From NCBI RefSeq assembly GCF_005577435.1, contig NZ_CP040396.1, positions 2,856,501-2,920,500 on the forward strand: a DNA stretch of 64,000 nt, given 5' to 3'. Numbering within the stretch: position 1 is the first letter of the stretch; each line of letters opens with the position of its first letter. Shown in pieces: positions 49,504 to 58,763 of the stretch. Under the pieces are notes generated by a model that saw nothing but the letters and a program-made list of their open reading frames with translations, searched no databases and was not told where the DNA came from. Position numbers and translations under genes: made by a program. The stretch comes from Paenibacillus algicola (GTDB lineage: Bacteria > Bacillota > Bacilli > Paenibacillales > Paenibacillaceae).

Positions 49504-51194
49504 GCAGATGTCCACCTCCATGCTGCCGGATATTCGTTCTTCAGGATGCCGGACTGCCATTTTCCCCAGCCAGCCGAGCAGCCGTCAATCGTGATCAGGA
49601 CATATCCCTTTGGCTCATCTGACGAGAAGTCAGGGCTGTGCACCCGACCGGCTGCTATTTCCAGCGTTTCCCCCTTCAAATACCTTACCGCTTCTCCGCT
49701 GTCTGAGGACAGGTTAATAACTCGGCGTGCTTCCTCCGGCTGCAAAGCCGCAGCCAACGGGTGGGATGGCTGAAACCGTCCATGCTTGACACTGCCCACA
49801 TACCAGCCGGCGCGCACCACCTTCAGTCCCTGCAGCCGCTCCTCAGGAAGCGGGGAGAGATACAGATGCTGTCCGTGAAGCCTTAAATAACCGTGATATT
49901 CCTCCCAGCTGAGGTTGTCAGAAATAAACCTCTGGAGCAGACCCTCGGCCTCTTCCCGCCCGATCTCCGTTCCCGTGTCCTGCTTCAGCACTCGCTCTGA
50001 CCCGCGTCCACCCTTGAAGCCTCGTCTTCCTCCTGGGTCCATGCCTGCGCTTGCTCCGCGCTGATGCTTAGCCTCCGGCCTGGTACTAGCGTGGATAGAC
50101 TCCAGCCGTTTCTGGCGGCGCTCTCCTCCAGCCTGAAGCGTCATGGATAGCTGCCCCCTGGAGACCCCCGTCACTGGCAAGGAAAGACGGTATCCTTCCT
50201 CACGGTGCGAAGCTCCCGCCATCTCCGGTACCTCCTTGCATAGCACAGCCATAAAATGTCCCTCGCCCTTGACACGGTGCGGCCACAGCCGCAAGGTCTT
50301 CGAGATTTCTGCCATCCATGCAGCATCGCCCGCCGCATCGGGACCGGCTTCTTCCAGGCCATGCTCTGAAAGCCACTGACTTTCTCCCGCGGAGAACCAG
50401 GGGGCTTCTGTCCCTGCTTTGGAGAGAAGGGAAAATTCAGGGTGGTGCTTCAGAAAGACGGCAATCATTCCTTCATTCTCTTCGGGAGAAAAGGTGCAGG
50501 TAGAGTATACCATCGTTCCGCCCGGAGCCAGCATACGGGCTGCCGATTCCAGAATCTCCTTCTGCATGGCGGCATACTTCCGTGGAGAATCCTCCGTCCA
50601 ATGCCTCAGCATATCCTCATCCTTGCGGAACATGCCTTCGCCGGAGCAGGGAGCGTCGATCAGTATTTTGTTAAAATATTCAGGAAATGAAGCCGCAATG
50701 GCCTCTGGCGCTTCATTCAGTACAACCGCATTGCGCACGCCATAGAGCTCTATATTTTTGGCCAGCGCTTTCGTTCGTTCGGGGTGCAGATCATTGGTGA
50801 CCAGATGTCCCCTTCCTGCCAGCTTGGCTGCAATCTGCGTAGACTTTCCACCAGGCGCGGCGCATAAATCCAGCACGCGGTCACCAGGCTCTACATTCAA
50901 CAGCTCTACCGGCGCCATGGCGCTCGGCTCCTGAATGTAATACATCCCGGCATGGTAATAGGGATGCAGGCCGGGACGCACGCCTTCCCCTGTATAAAAG
51001 CCGGTCTCACACCACGGAATCGGGGTCAGAGCGAATGGAGACTGCTTCTGAAATGCCTCCCGGCTAATCTTCAATGTATTGACACGGAGACCCCCAAGAG
51101 GCGTATCGTTATACGAGCTCTGAAATTGTTCGAAGTCATCTCCCAGCAGACTTTTCATTTTTGCATCGAAAGCGCTCGGTCGTTGTGGAGCCAT
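49500..51194 (-). CDS. rRNA (cytosine-C5) methyltransferase, RsmF-like
   Basis: About 564 residues; I set the start at the ATG 51194 (GGCAGG upstream) and not at the far upstream frame start. SAM motif I LDLCAAPGGKSTQIAAKL, motif IV ILIDAPCSGEGMFRKDE (first Cys) and motif VI VYSTCTFSPEENEGMI (catalytic Cys), the two-cysteine pattern of m5C RNA methyltransferases. The C-terminal ~200 residues are a PUA-like domain (YVGSVKHGRFQPSHPLAAAL) after a disordered Arg/Gly-rich linker (~370-420). Likely 16S rRNA target. Confidence 0.9.
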   Translation of the reverse strand: MAPQRPSAFDAKMKSLLGDDFEQFQSSYNDTPLGGLRVNTLKISREAFQKQSPFALTPIPWCETGFYTGEGVRPGLHPYYHAGMYYIQEPSAMAPVELLNVEPGDRVLDLCAAPGGKSTQIAAKLAGRGHLVTNDLHPERTKALAKNIELYGVRNAVVLNEAPEAIAASFPEYFNKILIDAPCSGEGMFRKDEDMLRHWTEDSPRKYAAMQKEILESAARMLAPGGTMVYSTCTFSPEENEGMIAVFLKHHPEFSLLSKAGTEAPWFSAGESQWLSEHGLEEAGPDAAGDAAWMAEISKTLRLWPHRVKGEGHFMAVLCKEVPEMAGASHREEGYRLSLPVTGVSRGQLSMTLQAGGERRQKRLESIHASTRPEAKHQRGASAGMDPGGRRGFKGGRGSERVLKQDTGTEIGREEAEGLLQRFISDNLSWEEYHGYLRLHGQHLYLSPLPEERLQGLKVVRAGWYVGSVKHGRFQPSHPLAAALQPEEARRVINLSSDSGEAVRYLKGETLEIAAGRVHSPDFSSDEPKGYVLITIDGCSAGWGKWQSGILKNEYPAAWRWTSA

Positions 51195-51372
51195 AGCATT
51201 ACCTGCCTGTTCGTTAGTTTTGTATTCATCGGCTGCAGCTTTACCTCGTTCATGAAATTGTCGAAGCCAAACAGCTTTAAATTGTACCGCAGTCCTCTTG
51301 ATTATTGTATAATAAATTACGTTTCTAGGGGACATGCCCTGATTGCATGTCGATCATATAGGGGGTGAGTGT

Positions 51373-51894
51373 TTGAAGCGCAAGAAGAACTATATCGGCC
51401 TGTACGTATTTGCAGGCATATTGATTGTATTAATCGGTTTATTGGCTTTCCTGAACACTCAAGGCGAAGCAAGCGCGCTGTATGGCGGCAAGAAGGTAGC
51501 GGAGCTCAATCCGGCAACGAAAGCCCAGCTGGAGGATCCCAACTACCAGCAGATCATTCTTCCAGATCAGCTTAGCAAGAAGGAAGCCGCAGCAGAGAGC
51601 TATTATGTATACTTCTTCTCCTCGACCTGCCCTGCCTGCAAAGCCACAACACCGGAGCTGATGCCGCTCGCGCAGGATCTTGGCGTAACGCTGCATCAAT
51701 ATAATCTCCAGGAATTTCAGGAGGGCTTCAGACAGTATAATATCGAATATACGCCAACCCTTGTCTTTTTCGAGAATGGCAAAGAGAAGGATCGCCTGGT
51801 CGGGGGCATCACCACAGAGAATCTGGCCGAAGGCAACAGCGCGGAGAACTTCAAAGATTTTCTGGAGAAGCACAAAGGGAGCGTAAAGGAATAA
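51373..51894 (+). CDS. membrane-anchored thioredoxin-family protein
   Basis: 173 residues from TTG 51373 (GGGGGTGAG just upstream). One N-terminal membrane helix (LYVFAGILIVLIGLLAFL), then a thioredoxin fold with redox motif SSTCPACKATTPELMPLA (CPAC) and cis-Pro in IEYTPTLVFFENG. Active outside the membrane. The following lipoprotein gene starts on its stop codon (TAATG), so both are co-translated; together they suggest an extracytoplasmic thiol or metal-handling pair. Confidence 0.88.
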   Translation: MKRKKNYIGLYVFAGILIVLIGLLAFLNTQGEASALYGGKKVAELNPATKAQLEDPNYQQIILPDQLSKKEAAAESYYVYFFSSTCPACKATTPELMPLAQDLGVTLHQYNLQEFQEGFRQYNIEYTPTLVFFENGKEKDRLVGGITTENLAEGNSAENFKDFLEKHKGSVKE

Positions 51895-52343
51895 TGGCCG
51901 CTCGATCCTGGCTCGCCGCCAGTGTTCTAGCTTCGCTGCTGCTGTCCGGATGCGCCGGGGCCGGGAAGGATAATCACGATTCCGACAGCCATGGTGCCCA
52001 TTCGGAGAACTATGAAATCACGGCTTCCTATGACATCATGCCGCAGCTCATTTCAGTATATACGGATAACACTCAGGCTGCCTACGGAGACGTTGGTGCT
52101 TTGAAAGAGATCCTGAAGGAAATGAAGTGCTATTGCGGCTGTATGGAGGATAATGACCATGATTCGCTGCTCCGCTGCTTCGTCGCGGACGAGCGTGAAG
52201 AAGGCATTCAATGGAGTGATCATGGTGCACTATGCGGAATCTGCCTCAGTGAGCTTCAAGATGTCAAGCGCCTGCACGGAGAAGGGAAGACCGTGGAGGA
52301 GATCCGTTCCTTCATCGATAAGAAATACCACGGCAGTACCTAA
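51894..52343 (+). CDS. PCYCGC-motif lipoprotein
   Basis: 149 residues. Lipobox LLLSGC at ~19, a His/Asp-rich stretch (GKDNHDSDSHGAHSENY) that could bind metal, then KEMKCYCGCMEDNDHDSLLR and HGALCGICLSELQDVKRLHG, the PCYCGC family (PF13798) resembling the CcmH-type cysteine-rich helical domain. Anchored outside. Acts probably with the thioredoxin encoded just upstream. Confidence 0.88.
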   Translation: MAARSWLAASVLASLLLSGCAGAGKDNHDSDSHGAHSENYEITASYDIMPQLISVYTDNTQAAYGDVGALKEILKEMKCYCGCMEDNDHDSLLRCFVADEREEGIQWSDHGALCGICLSELQDVKRLHGEGKTVEEIRSFIDKKYHGST

Positions 52344-52367
52344 GCATTCACTATAGAGTCTGAATCA

Positions 52368-52404
52368 GACTGTCCCGGATCGAATAAGACCGGGGCAGTT
52401 TTTG
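52368..52404 (+). terminator. intrinsic terminator of the thioredoxin/lipoprotein operon
   Basis: ACTGTCCCGG / CCGGGGCAGT (one G-U pair) followed by five T. Confidence 0.8.
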
Positions 52405-52465
52405 TGTTGGCAACAAAAACAGCAGCGTCCGCTCCTTCCCCGGTCGCTGCTGCCCTCGCGCTCAT

Positions 52466-52936
52466 CTATTCAGCTCCATGCTGCTTGTGCTTCAGCTCAT
52501 GCTTCGCAGAACGTTGAGGTCCTCTTCGCTGCGGTACATTGGGCTGGATCTCCGGCGCAGTCCTCTCAACCTGCTCCTGCAGGAGCGGATCGGCGATCAG
52601 AATGGTCAAATCTCGATATGGAAACGGCTGCTCTCTGTATCGCTCCAGCTGAGCGGCATAGTGCTCAATCTCCTTATAGAGCATATCCATCCGGATGCCG
52701 AGCTCCCGATCAGCCAGCCCCGTGAGGCGGCTGACCGCGTAGCGCATCATCTTGGACGCCCCCGGGATGTTCCCATTTCGGAAATGATACAGGCTGACGG
52801 CAACCTGCAGCAGCCCCTTGTATCTGGGATCCTTATCTTTGGCCAGCCAAAGCTCCTCAAGAACCTCGTGGCATTCAAAATAATCCCGGTCCCGGTTGAA
52901 ATAAATTAGATACGCAGCATACAGCGAATCATACAT
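52466..52936 (-). CDS. DUF309 domain protein
   Basis: 156 residues from ATG 52936 (GGAGGAG upstream). AYLIYFNRDRDYFECHEVLE, ELWLAKDKDPRYKGLLQVAV and SLYHFRNGNIPGASKMM are the DUF309 (PF03745) signature FNxxxYxxCHExxExxW. The conserved His/Glu cluster may bind metal. It overlaps the end of the alarmone synthetase gene by 8 bp, so it is the distal gene of that operon. Function unknown. Confidence 0.9.
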   Translation of the reverse strand: MYDSLYAAYLIYFNRDRDYFECHEVLEELWLAKDKDPRYKGLLQVAVSLYHFRNGNIPGASKMMRYAVSRLTGLADRELGIRMDMLYKEIEHYAAQLERYREQPFPYRDLTILIADPLLQEQVERTAPEIQPNVPQRRGPQRSAKHELKHKQHGAE

Positions 52937-53747
52937 CCTGCTCCTCCACACCCCGCTTCGCCAGGGAGAGCAGTGCTTTCACTTCTCCAAGCAGCTCCTT
53001 GATCGCTTCTACATCCTGATCCGGATTTTGCCAGATCTCATTGAACCGCTCCTGATAGTCAATCGCCTCATTCACCAGATGATAGAAATACAGCTGATGA
53101 ATTGCCTTGAGAAGCTGAGAAGTAATATTGGAATTGTCCTCAAACTGCTTCTGGGCCTCCAGAATCTCTTCCCGGATGCTGGACATTTCATTATCCAGGG
53201 TATTCGCTGCTTCTGCCGCCTTCTTCAGGCGCAGCCGAATCTCCTCAGGCAGACTCTCCCGGTATTTATAGCTCAAGGAGTGCTCAATGGTTGCCCAGAA
53301 ATTCATTGCGAGCGTCCGGATCTGGATTTCAGCCAGCACATTTTTCTGTCCCAGCGCCGTCTGTACAGGATATTCCACGATCATATGGAAGCTGCGATAC
53401 CCGCTTTCCTTATAGTTCGTAATGTAATCCTTCTCAAACAGCACCTTGAGATCCTTTCTTGCACGTATATAAACAGCAACCCGGCGGATATCCTCTACGA
53501 ACTGACACATAATCCGGATTCCGGCGATATCCTCAATGCCGGTCTCCAGCTGATCCATAGGTACCTGCAGGCGCTTGGCCTTTTCCAGAATGCTTGAAAT
53601 TTTCTTGATACGCCCTGTTACAAACTCAATCGGCGCATATTCTTCTCGTTTTTTCAGCTCTGAGCGCATGGTCTTGAATTTGACCTTCAATTCTTCAACT
53701 GCCTGCTCATAAGGCTGTAAAAATGTTCCCCAGTCTCTGCCGTCCAT
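52929..53747 (-). CDS. small alarmone synthetase (RelQ/YjbM type)
   Basis: 272 residues: a lone RelA/SpoT synthetase domain with no hydrolase or regulatory part. APIEFVTGRIKKISSILEKA, IEDIAGIRIMCQFVEDIRRV, NYKESGYRSFHMIVEYP (G-loop) and VLAEIQIRTLAMNFWATIEH. Makes ppGpp/pppGpp from GTP/GDP and ATP. About 60 residues longer than YjbM at the C-terminus. GGAGG upstream of ATG. Confidence 0.9.
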   Translation of the reverse strand: MDGRDWGTFLQPYEQAVEELKVKFKTMRSELKKREEYAPIEFVTGRIKKISSILEKAKRLQVPMDQLETGIEDIAGIRIMCQFVEDIRRVAVYIRARKDLKVLFEKDYITNYKESGYRSFHMIVEYPVQTALGQKNVLAEIQIRTLAMNFWATIEHSLSYKYRESLPEEIRLRLKKAAEAANTLDNEMSSIREEILEAQKQFEDNSNITSQLLKAIHQLYFYHLVNEAIDYQERFNEIWQNPDQDVEAIKELLGEVKALLSLAKRGVEEQDV

Positions 53748-53775
53748 CGCCTAGCCTCCTGTCTTTGCCCTTAGC

Positions 53776-54876
53776 TTAGCGGTGCTTCGCTCCGACTGCT
53801 TCGGAAATATGCGTGTATCCATCACGCTTTAAGAGCTGCTGCAGTCCGGCATGAAGCCTCCGGTTCACCTCGGGCCCTTCGTAGATGAGCGCAGTGTAAA
53901 TTTCCACCAGGCTCGCGCCCGCTTTGATCTTGTCATACGCATCCTCCGCCGTAAATATACCGCCGGAGCCAATAATAGGCAGTTTGCCTTCTGTTTGCTG
54001 ATAAATCAAAGAAATGATTTCCGTAGACCGCTCCTTCAGCGGCTTGCCGCTCAAGCCTCCGGTCTCCTTCGCATTGGGATGTGACAGACCTTCCCTTGAC
54101 AGCGTCGTATTACTCGCAATAATTCCGGATACCCCGCTGCGGGAGATTGTGTCTACCATAAATTCCAGTTCATCCTGACTGACGTCCGGAGCGATCTTCA
54201 CGAGCACGGGCTTGCTTGTGCCATAAACCTCAGCCTGACGCCCCATCTCCTGCTTGACTGCCTCCAGAAGCGAGGAAAGCTCACTGCCATGCTGCAGACT
54301 GCGAAGGTCCGGCGTATTCGGCGAGCTGATATTAACCACAAAAAAATCTCCGTAAGGATACAGCTCACGGATACAAGTCTCATAATCCCGGTTGGCCTCT
54401 TCATTCGGCGTTGTCTTGTTCTTTCCGATATTGACGGCAATCGGAATTCGTCGCTCCTGAAGCTGCTTCAGCCTGCCGGCCATAGCCGCCGCTCCCTCAT
54501 TGTTGAACCCCATCCGGTTAATGAGTGCTTCATCCTCCGGAAGCCGGAACAATCGAGGCAGCTCATTGCCGCTTTGTCCCTTCGGGGTCACCGTGCCGAC
54601 CTCCATAAAGCCGAAACCGATAGAAGAGAAGCCTCTCACGGCCTTAGCGTTCTTATCCAGGCCAGCAGCGAGCCCCACCGGTGTCGGAAAGTGAATTCCC
54701 CATAAATCAACCGCCAGATCAGATGTTTCACGCACTCCGTACATGGTCCTCATCGCAGCTTCCGCTCCCGGCAGCGCCATACTCTTGGCGAGCCCGTCCA
54801 CGACGAGATGATGAGCCTTTTCAGGGTCCATCTTGAAAAAAATCGGTTTGCCTACGTTGCGGTACAGCACATCCAT
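53776..54876 (-). CDS. pyrD: dihydroorotate dehydrogenase (quinone), class 2
   Basis: 366 residues from ATG 54876 (GGAGAGG upstream). The N-terminal helix FKMDPEKAHHLVVDGLA, typical of class 2 enzymes that bind the membrane, then FPTPVGLAAGLDKNAKAVRG, GFMEVGTVTPKGQSGNELPR, INRMGFNNEGAA, VVNISSPNTPDLRSLQ (catalytic Ser) and IIGSGGIFTAEDAYDKIKAG (FMN phosphate). Oxidises dihydroorotate to orotate with quinone. Separate from any pyr operon here. Confidence 0.95.
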   Translation of the reverse strand: MDVLYRNVGKPIFFKMDPEKAHHLVVDGLAKSMALPGAEAAMRTMYGVRETSDLAVDLWGIHFPTPVGLAAGLDKNAKAVRGFSSIGFGFMEVGTVTPKGQSGNELPRLFRLPEDEALINRMGFNNEGAAAMAGRLKQLQERRIPIAVNIGKNKTTPNEEANRDYETCIRELYPYGDFFVVNISSPNTPDLRSLQHGSELSSLLEAVKQEMGRQAEVYGTSKPVLVKIAPDVSQDELEFMVDTISRSGVSGIIASNTTLSREGLSHPNAKETGGLSGKPLKERSTEIISLIYQQTEGKLPIIGSGGIFTAEDAYDKIKAGASLVEIYTALIYEGPEVNRRLHAGLQQLLKRDGYTHISEAVGAKHR

Positions 54877-55058
54877 TCTTCCTCTCCAGGCTTTCTGTTC
54901 TCTACCCACCAGTTTATCGCTTTCTGCATAAAAAAGAAAGTTCTTTACGCCCTGCTCTGCTCCTTCCAGCGCCTGACCAGCATGGCATTTCCAATGCGAA
55001 TCCTTTACAATGTAAAGACAATCCTTCATGAATCATGATTAGAAAGAGAGGAATAGAC

Positions 55059-55190
55059 ATGTCCGTTAAACGCAGCAAGCCCACCCTGAAGCAGAAGAAA
55101 GAAGAAGTGAACAAAAAAGCCGTTCTATGGATCGGAGTCAGCCTTACTCTGCTCATTGTGCTTATCGTATTTCTGATTATCCTGCTCTGA
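55059..55190 (+). CDS. 43-residue membrane peptide
   Basis: Basic start (SVKRSKPTLKQKKEEVNKK) then one C-terminal hydrophobic helix (AVLWIGVSLTLLIVLIVFLI and LL). AGAGG seven bases before the ATG. Tail-anchored design. Not recognised. Confidence 0.6.
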   Translation: MSVKRSKPTLKQKKEEVNKKAVLWIGVSLTLLIVLIVFLIILL

Positions 55191-55214
55191 TGCTTGCACT
55201 CATCATCTCATGAA

Positions 55215-56639
55215 TCAATCCAGCCACACATAAGTCTTGCTGGGATTGCCCTGACCGGAGGAGCGCTTCAGCGCGAAGCGCTCCTCTGAGGTGAGATCAA
55301 GATCCGGGAGCAGTCCCTCTCCAATCTTCACCTCTGTCCCCATCGGTACGAGATCAAACAGCTCTTCAACATCCTCTGTGAGCATCCGGATACAGCCCTC
55401 GGACACGTTGGCCCCGATGCTGTCGACGTCCGCCGTTCCGTGAATGGCATAATTCGTATCCGACAGCTGCATCCCCCGGGTTCCATACACTCCATTGCCC
55501 GTGCCGTTCGGGTTTATCACCTTATCCGCAATACGGAACGTCCCTAAAGGTGTCTTATTGCTCTCGCCAAGCCCGACCTTATAGCTGCGAAGAATGACAT
55601 CCCCGCTGACTACAGCAAGCCGGTGCTGCTTCCGGTCAATGACAACTCTAAGCTTCTCCCTAAAAAAAGGAGCACCATCCGGCGATGAGCCCAGCAGTCC
55701 TGGCATCTTCTCCAGCATGGCCAGCTCAGTGGATGCTCCCTGTCTTTCCGCTCTTGCTTTAGTCACGGAACCGTTGACACCTGTATACACTTTATATAGT
55801 TCTTCCAGCTTATCGGACGAGCCTGCGAGCCAATTCTCGGGAAAAGGACCACTCAGCTCCTTCAATTCCTTCGGCAGTCTGCCTTTTGCTGTGTAGAAGC
55901 TGTCCAGCGCACTGGCCAGCACCGCCTGATTCAGCTGGTTCTCACTCCATTTTGCTGCCAGCTCCTTCAATGTACCGCCCTCCAGAGGGCCGCAGTCACA
56001 GTTTGCACCATCTCCCTGCAGAGGTGTCACTGTAATTCCGCCTCCCTCCATCACCTTCACACCGTACAACAGAGGCATCTGATCCGACCACAGCTTCCAC
56101 GTCCCGGCCTGCTTCATACCCAGAACGACGCTGCTTTCCGGCAGCTCGGAGGGCTTCTGAAACAGAGAGGACAGTCCTCCTTGTCCCTCAGCATCACTTC
56201 CATCAGCAGTAAACAGAGGGCCTTTAGCTTCAGGTTTCTCTTCGCCCGCGCGAGACTCTGCTTCCGCTAACGCAGAAAGCTTCTCCCCCGAATCCAGCTC
56301 CTCCTTCGCCCAGCTGTCCATGCTCCATTCCGGGGCCGCCGCTGACGGGACCAGAAACAGCAGAAACAAGGCTAGTGCGAGCGCCGCACGTCTGATGCTG
56401 CCCACCCGCTTTTCTCTCTGCTGCTCCTCTTGCAGCAGCTTTTGCTGATAATTTTTCCAAATGTCAGCCGGCACTTTACTGTGCTCGAAGGCCTCGTAAA
56501 CCTCTTCAGCCCGGTTAAAGCAGAAATTGGCTTTTCCATGCTCACCATGACGCTCATAGTCCTTGCCCAGCAGGTACCATGCCATCTTATTATCGGGATG
56601 ACTTTCGACATATCGCTTGAGATGTACCGATTCACTCAT
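55215..56639 (-). CDS. L,D-transpeptidase with N-terminal TPR-like region
   Basis: 474 residues. Residues 1-75 are a cytosolic TPR-like part (HPDNKMAWYLLGKDYERHGE), then one membrane helix (~85-102, ALALALFLLFLVPSAAA), a long linker domain and the YkuD catalytic domain: LRVVIDRKQHRLAVVSGDVI, KVGLGESNKTPLGTF and YAIHGTADVDSIGANVSEGC followed by IRM, with His and Cys of the HxxxxxxxG...SxGCIR motif. Cross-links or modifies peptidoglycan outside the cell. Confidence 0.92.
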   Translation of the reverse strand: MSESVHLKRYVESHPDNKMAWYLLGKDYERHGEHGKANFCFNRAEEVYEAFEHSKVPADIWKNYQQKLLQEEQQREKRVGSIRRAALALALFLLFLVPSAAAPEWSMDSWAKEELDSGEKLSALAEAESRAGEEKPEAKGPLFTADGSDAEGQGGLSSLFQKPSELPESSVVLGMKQAGTWKLWSDQMPLLYGVKVMEGGGITVTPLQGDGANCDCGPLEGGTLKELAAKWSENQLNQAVLASALDSFYTAKGRLPKELKELSGPFPENWLAGSSDKLEELYKVYTGVNGSVTKARAERQGASTELAMLEKMPGLLGSSPDGAPFFREKLRVVIDRKQHRLAVVSGDVILRSYKVGLGESNKTPLGTFRIADKVINPNGTGNGVYGTRGMQLSDTNYAIHGTADVDSIGANVSEGCIRMLTEDVEELFDLVPMGTEVKIGEGLLPDLDLTSEERFALKRSSGQGNPSKTYVWLD

Positions 56640-56819
56640 GAAATTCCTCCGTCAATCGAAGTTGCGTTTATCGCTATTGCGACTTATATACTCTCTATAT
56701 CGGCAGCTTGAAACCATCTCTTCAGAAAAATAAAGAAACGTCCTCTGCCCCTGGGGCAAAAGACGTCTCCACAATGATCGTTATGATTGCTCTTCTAGCA
56801 GCCGGTTCAGGTCAAGAGC

Positions 56820-57080
<261 letters not shown>

Positions 57081-57209
57081 CTAAAACGTACTCCGGTGCT
57101 TGCAAGCATCAGATCTTGAGCACCAACTATATAGTATAGTAATACAAATGATTCGATAACACAAATGGTTTTCCGGCTTTTCCGGAGTTTTCCGACAAAA
57201 ATAGTTGCA

Positions 57210-58550
57210 TTAATCTGGATCGTGCCATTCCTTCATTTCAGTCTCGTTCCGGGCTGACTTTTCACGATCCCGCTTCCTGTCCGCAAAATCCATTTGCAGG
57301 GAGGTTCCCCGAAGCTTGTGATTTCGGATCAAAGAGGATGGATCATCTCCCAGCATACCGGCGGTAAGCACCGCGCTCTCCCCGAATTTGTCTCGCAGCT
57401 CATCCATGACCCGGGTTAACGATTCCTTGCGCGGCTGCTGTTCATAATCAAACAGATCCAGCTGAATGGCAGAGTGTATGCGCGGTGCAAGCTGCTGCAG
57501 CGTAATGCCGAGCAGCCTCAGTGGACGGCCATCCTGCCAATGCCTATCGTACAATGTACAGGCTTCCCGGTAGATGTCTTCTGTATTCTCCGTGGGACCT
57601 GGAAACAGCTTGGAGCGGGTGAGTGTCTTCATATCCGGTGTGCGCAGTGTAATCTGGATGCCGGAGGCCATCAGCTCCTGCCGGCGAAGCCGCCTTGCGA
57701 CCTGATCTGCCAGATTGAGAAACACCTTACGGGCCTGTTCAGGGGTCGTTATATCCGCCGGCAGCGTTGTCGTATGACCGATGGATTTGCTCTGCTCCCG
57801 TTCTCCCTGGACCGGGGAATGATCCAGCCCATTCGCAGCCTGCTTCATCCAGCGTCCGTTCACACCAAACGCTCCTGTTAAGAGCTCTTCCTTCGCTGCC
57901 GCCAGCTGACCGATGGTCCGGATATTCAGCTTTGCCAGCTTCTCGGCCGTCTTCACGCCAATGCCAAACAGATCAGCGCAGGGCCGTCCCCACAGCATTT
58001 TCGGAACATCCCGGATTCTCATCACGGTTATGCCGTTCGGCTTCTTGATGTCCGACCCCATCTTGGCCAGCAGCTTATTCGGAGCCACTCCAATAGAGCA
58101 GGGCAGCGACAGCTCCTCCTGAATTCTCTGCTGAATTTCCCGGGCAATGTCGAGCGGCGTACCGAATTGCTTCGAGCCTGTGATATCGAGGTAGCACTCA
58201 TCAATGGAGGTGGCCTCCAGCAGCGGTGTGTACTCATAGGCAATGCTCATAAATGCTTTGGAATATTTACGATATAAATCAAAATCCGGCTTAATCAAAA
58301 TGAGGTCAGGATCCAGCTTCAGCGCTTGGCGCACTGTCATGCCAGTGGCAATGCCCTTCGCCCGGCTGGCATAGGAGCAGGTAACCACAATACCCTTGCG
58401 CAGCTCCATGCTGCCTGCAACAGCCGTCGCCTTGCCCCGGAATTTTCCCGGCTCCTCTGCCTCGTGCACCGAGCAGTAAAAAGCATTCATATCCACATGC
58501 AAAATAACCCTGCCGCTCACCGGATAAAAATCGGTAATATTGGACACCAT
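57210..58550 (-). CDS. dinB: DNA polymerase IV (Y family)
   Basis: About 446 residues. Start at the ATG with GAAGGG upstream. VILHVDMNAFYCSVHEAEEP (metal Asp), YASRAKGIATGMTVRQALKL, YTPLLEATSIDECYLDIT (SxDE), IGVAPNKLLAKMGSDIKKPN, HhH at LFGIGVKTAEKLAKLNIRTI and the little-finger domain. Translesion polymerase. The C-terminal ~60 residues are charged and may hold a clamp-binding site (QLDLFDYEQQ). Confidence 0.93.
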   Translation of the reverse strand: MVSNITDFYPVSGRVILHVDMNAFYCSVHEAEEPGKFRGKATAVAGSMELRKGIVVTCSYASRAKGIATGMTVRQALKLDPDLILIKPDFDLYRKYSKAFMSIAYEYTPLLEATSIDECYLDITGSKQFGTPLDIAREIQQRIQEELSLPCSIGVAPNKLLAKMGSDIKKPNGITVMRIRDVPKMLWGRPCADLFGIGVKTAEKLAKLNIRTIGQLAAAKEELLTGAFGVNGRWMKQAANGLDHSPVQGEREQSKSIGHTTTLPADITTPEQARKVFLNLADQVARRLRRQELMASGIQITLRTPDMKTLTRSKLFPGPTENTEDIYREACTLYDRHWQDGRPLRLLGITLQQLAPRIHSAIQLDLFDYEQQPRKESLTRVMDELRDKFGESAVLTAGMLGDDPSSLIRNHKLRGTSLQMDFADRKRDREKSARNETEMKEWHDPD

Positions 58551-58763
58551 TAAACCCTTCTTTTTCATACCATATTATGAACCGAGTCCTCATCTTATAC
58601 CTGCAGGAAGCTCGCTGCCCTTAGCTTAACCTTCCCCCATTATCCGGTCAAGAAACAGGCTGAGCCTAAATTTACATTTCTTTGTCCCTTTAAGGCCAAG
58701 AAGTGCTATAATGACAACATTATATATTAGGCGGTCCATCGGCGGACTTATAAGGAGGACATC

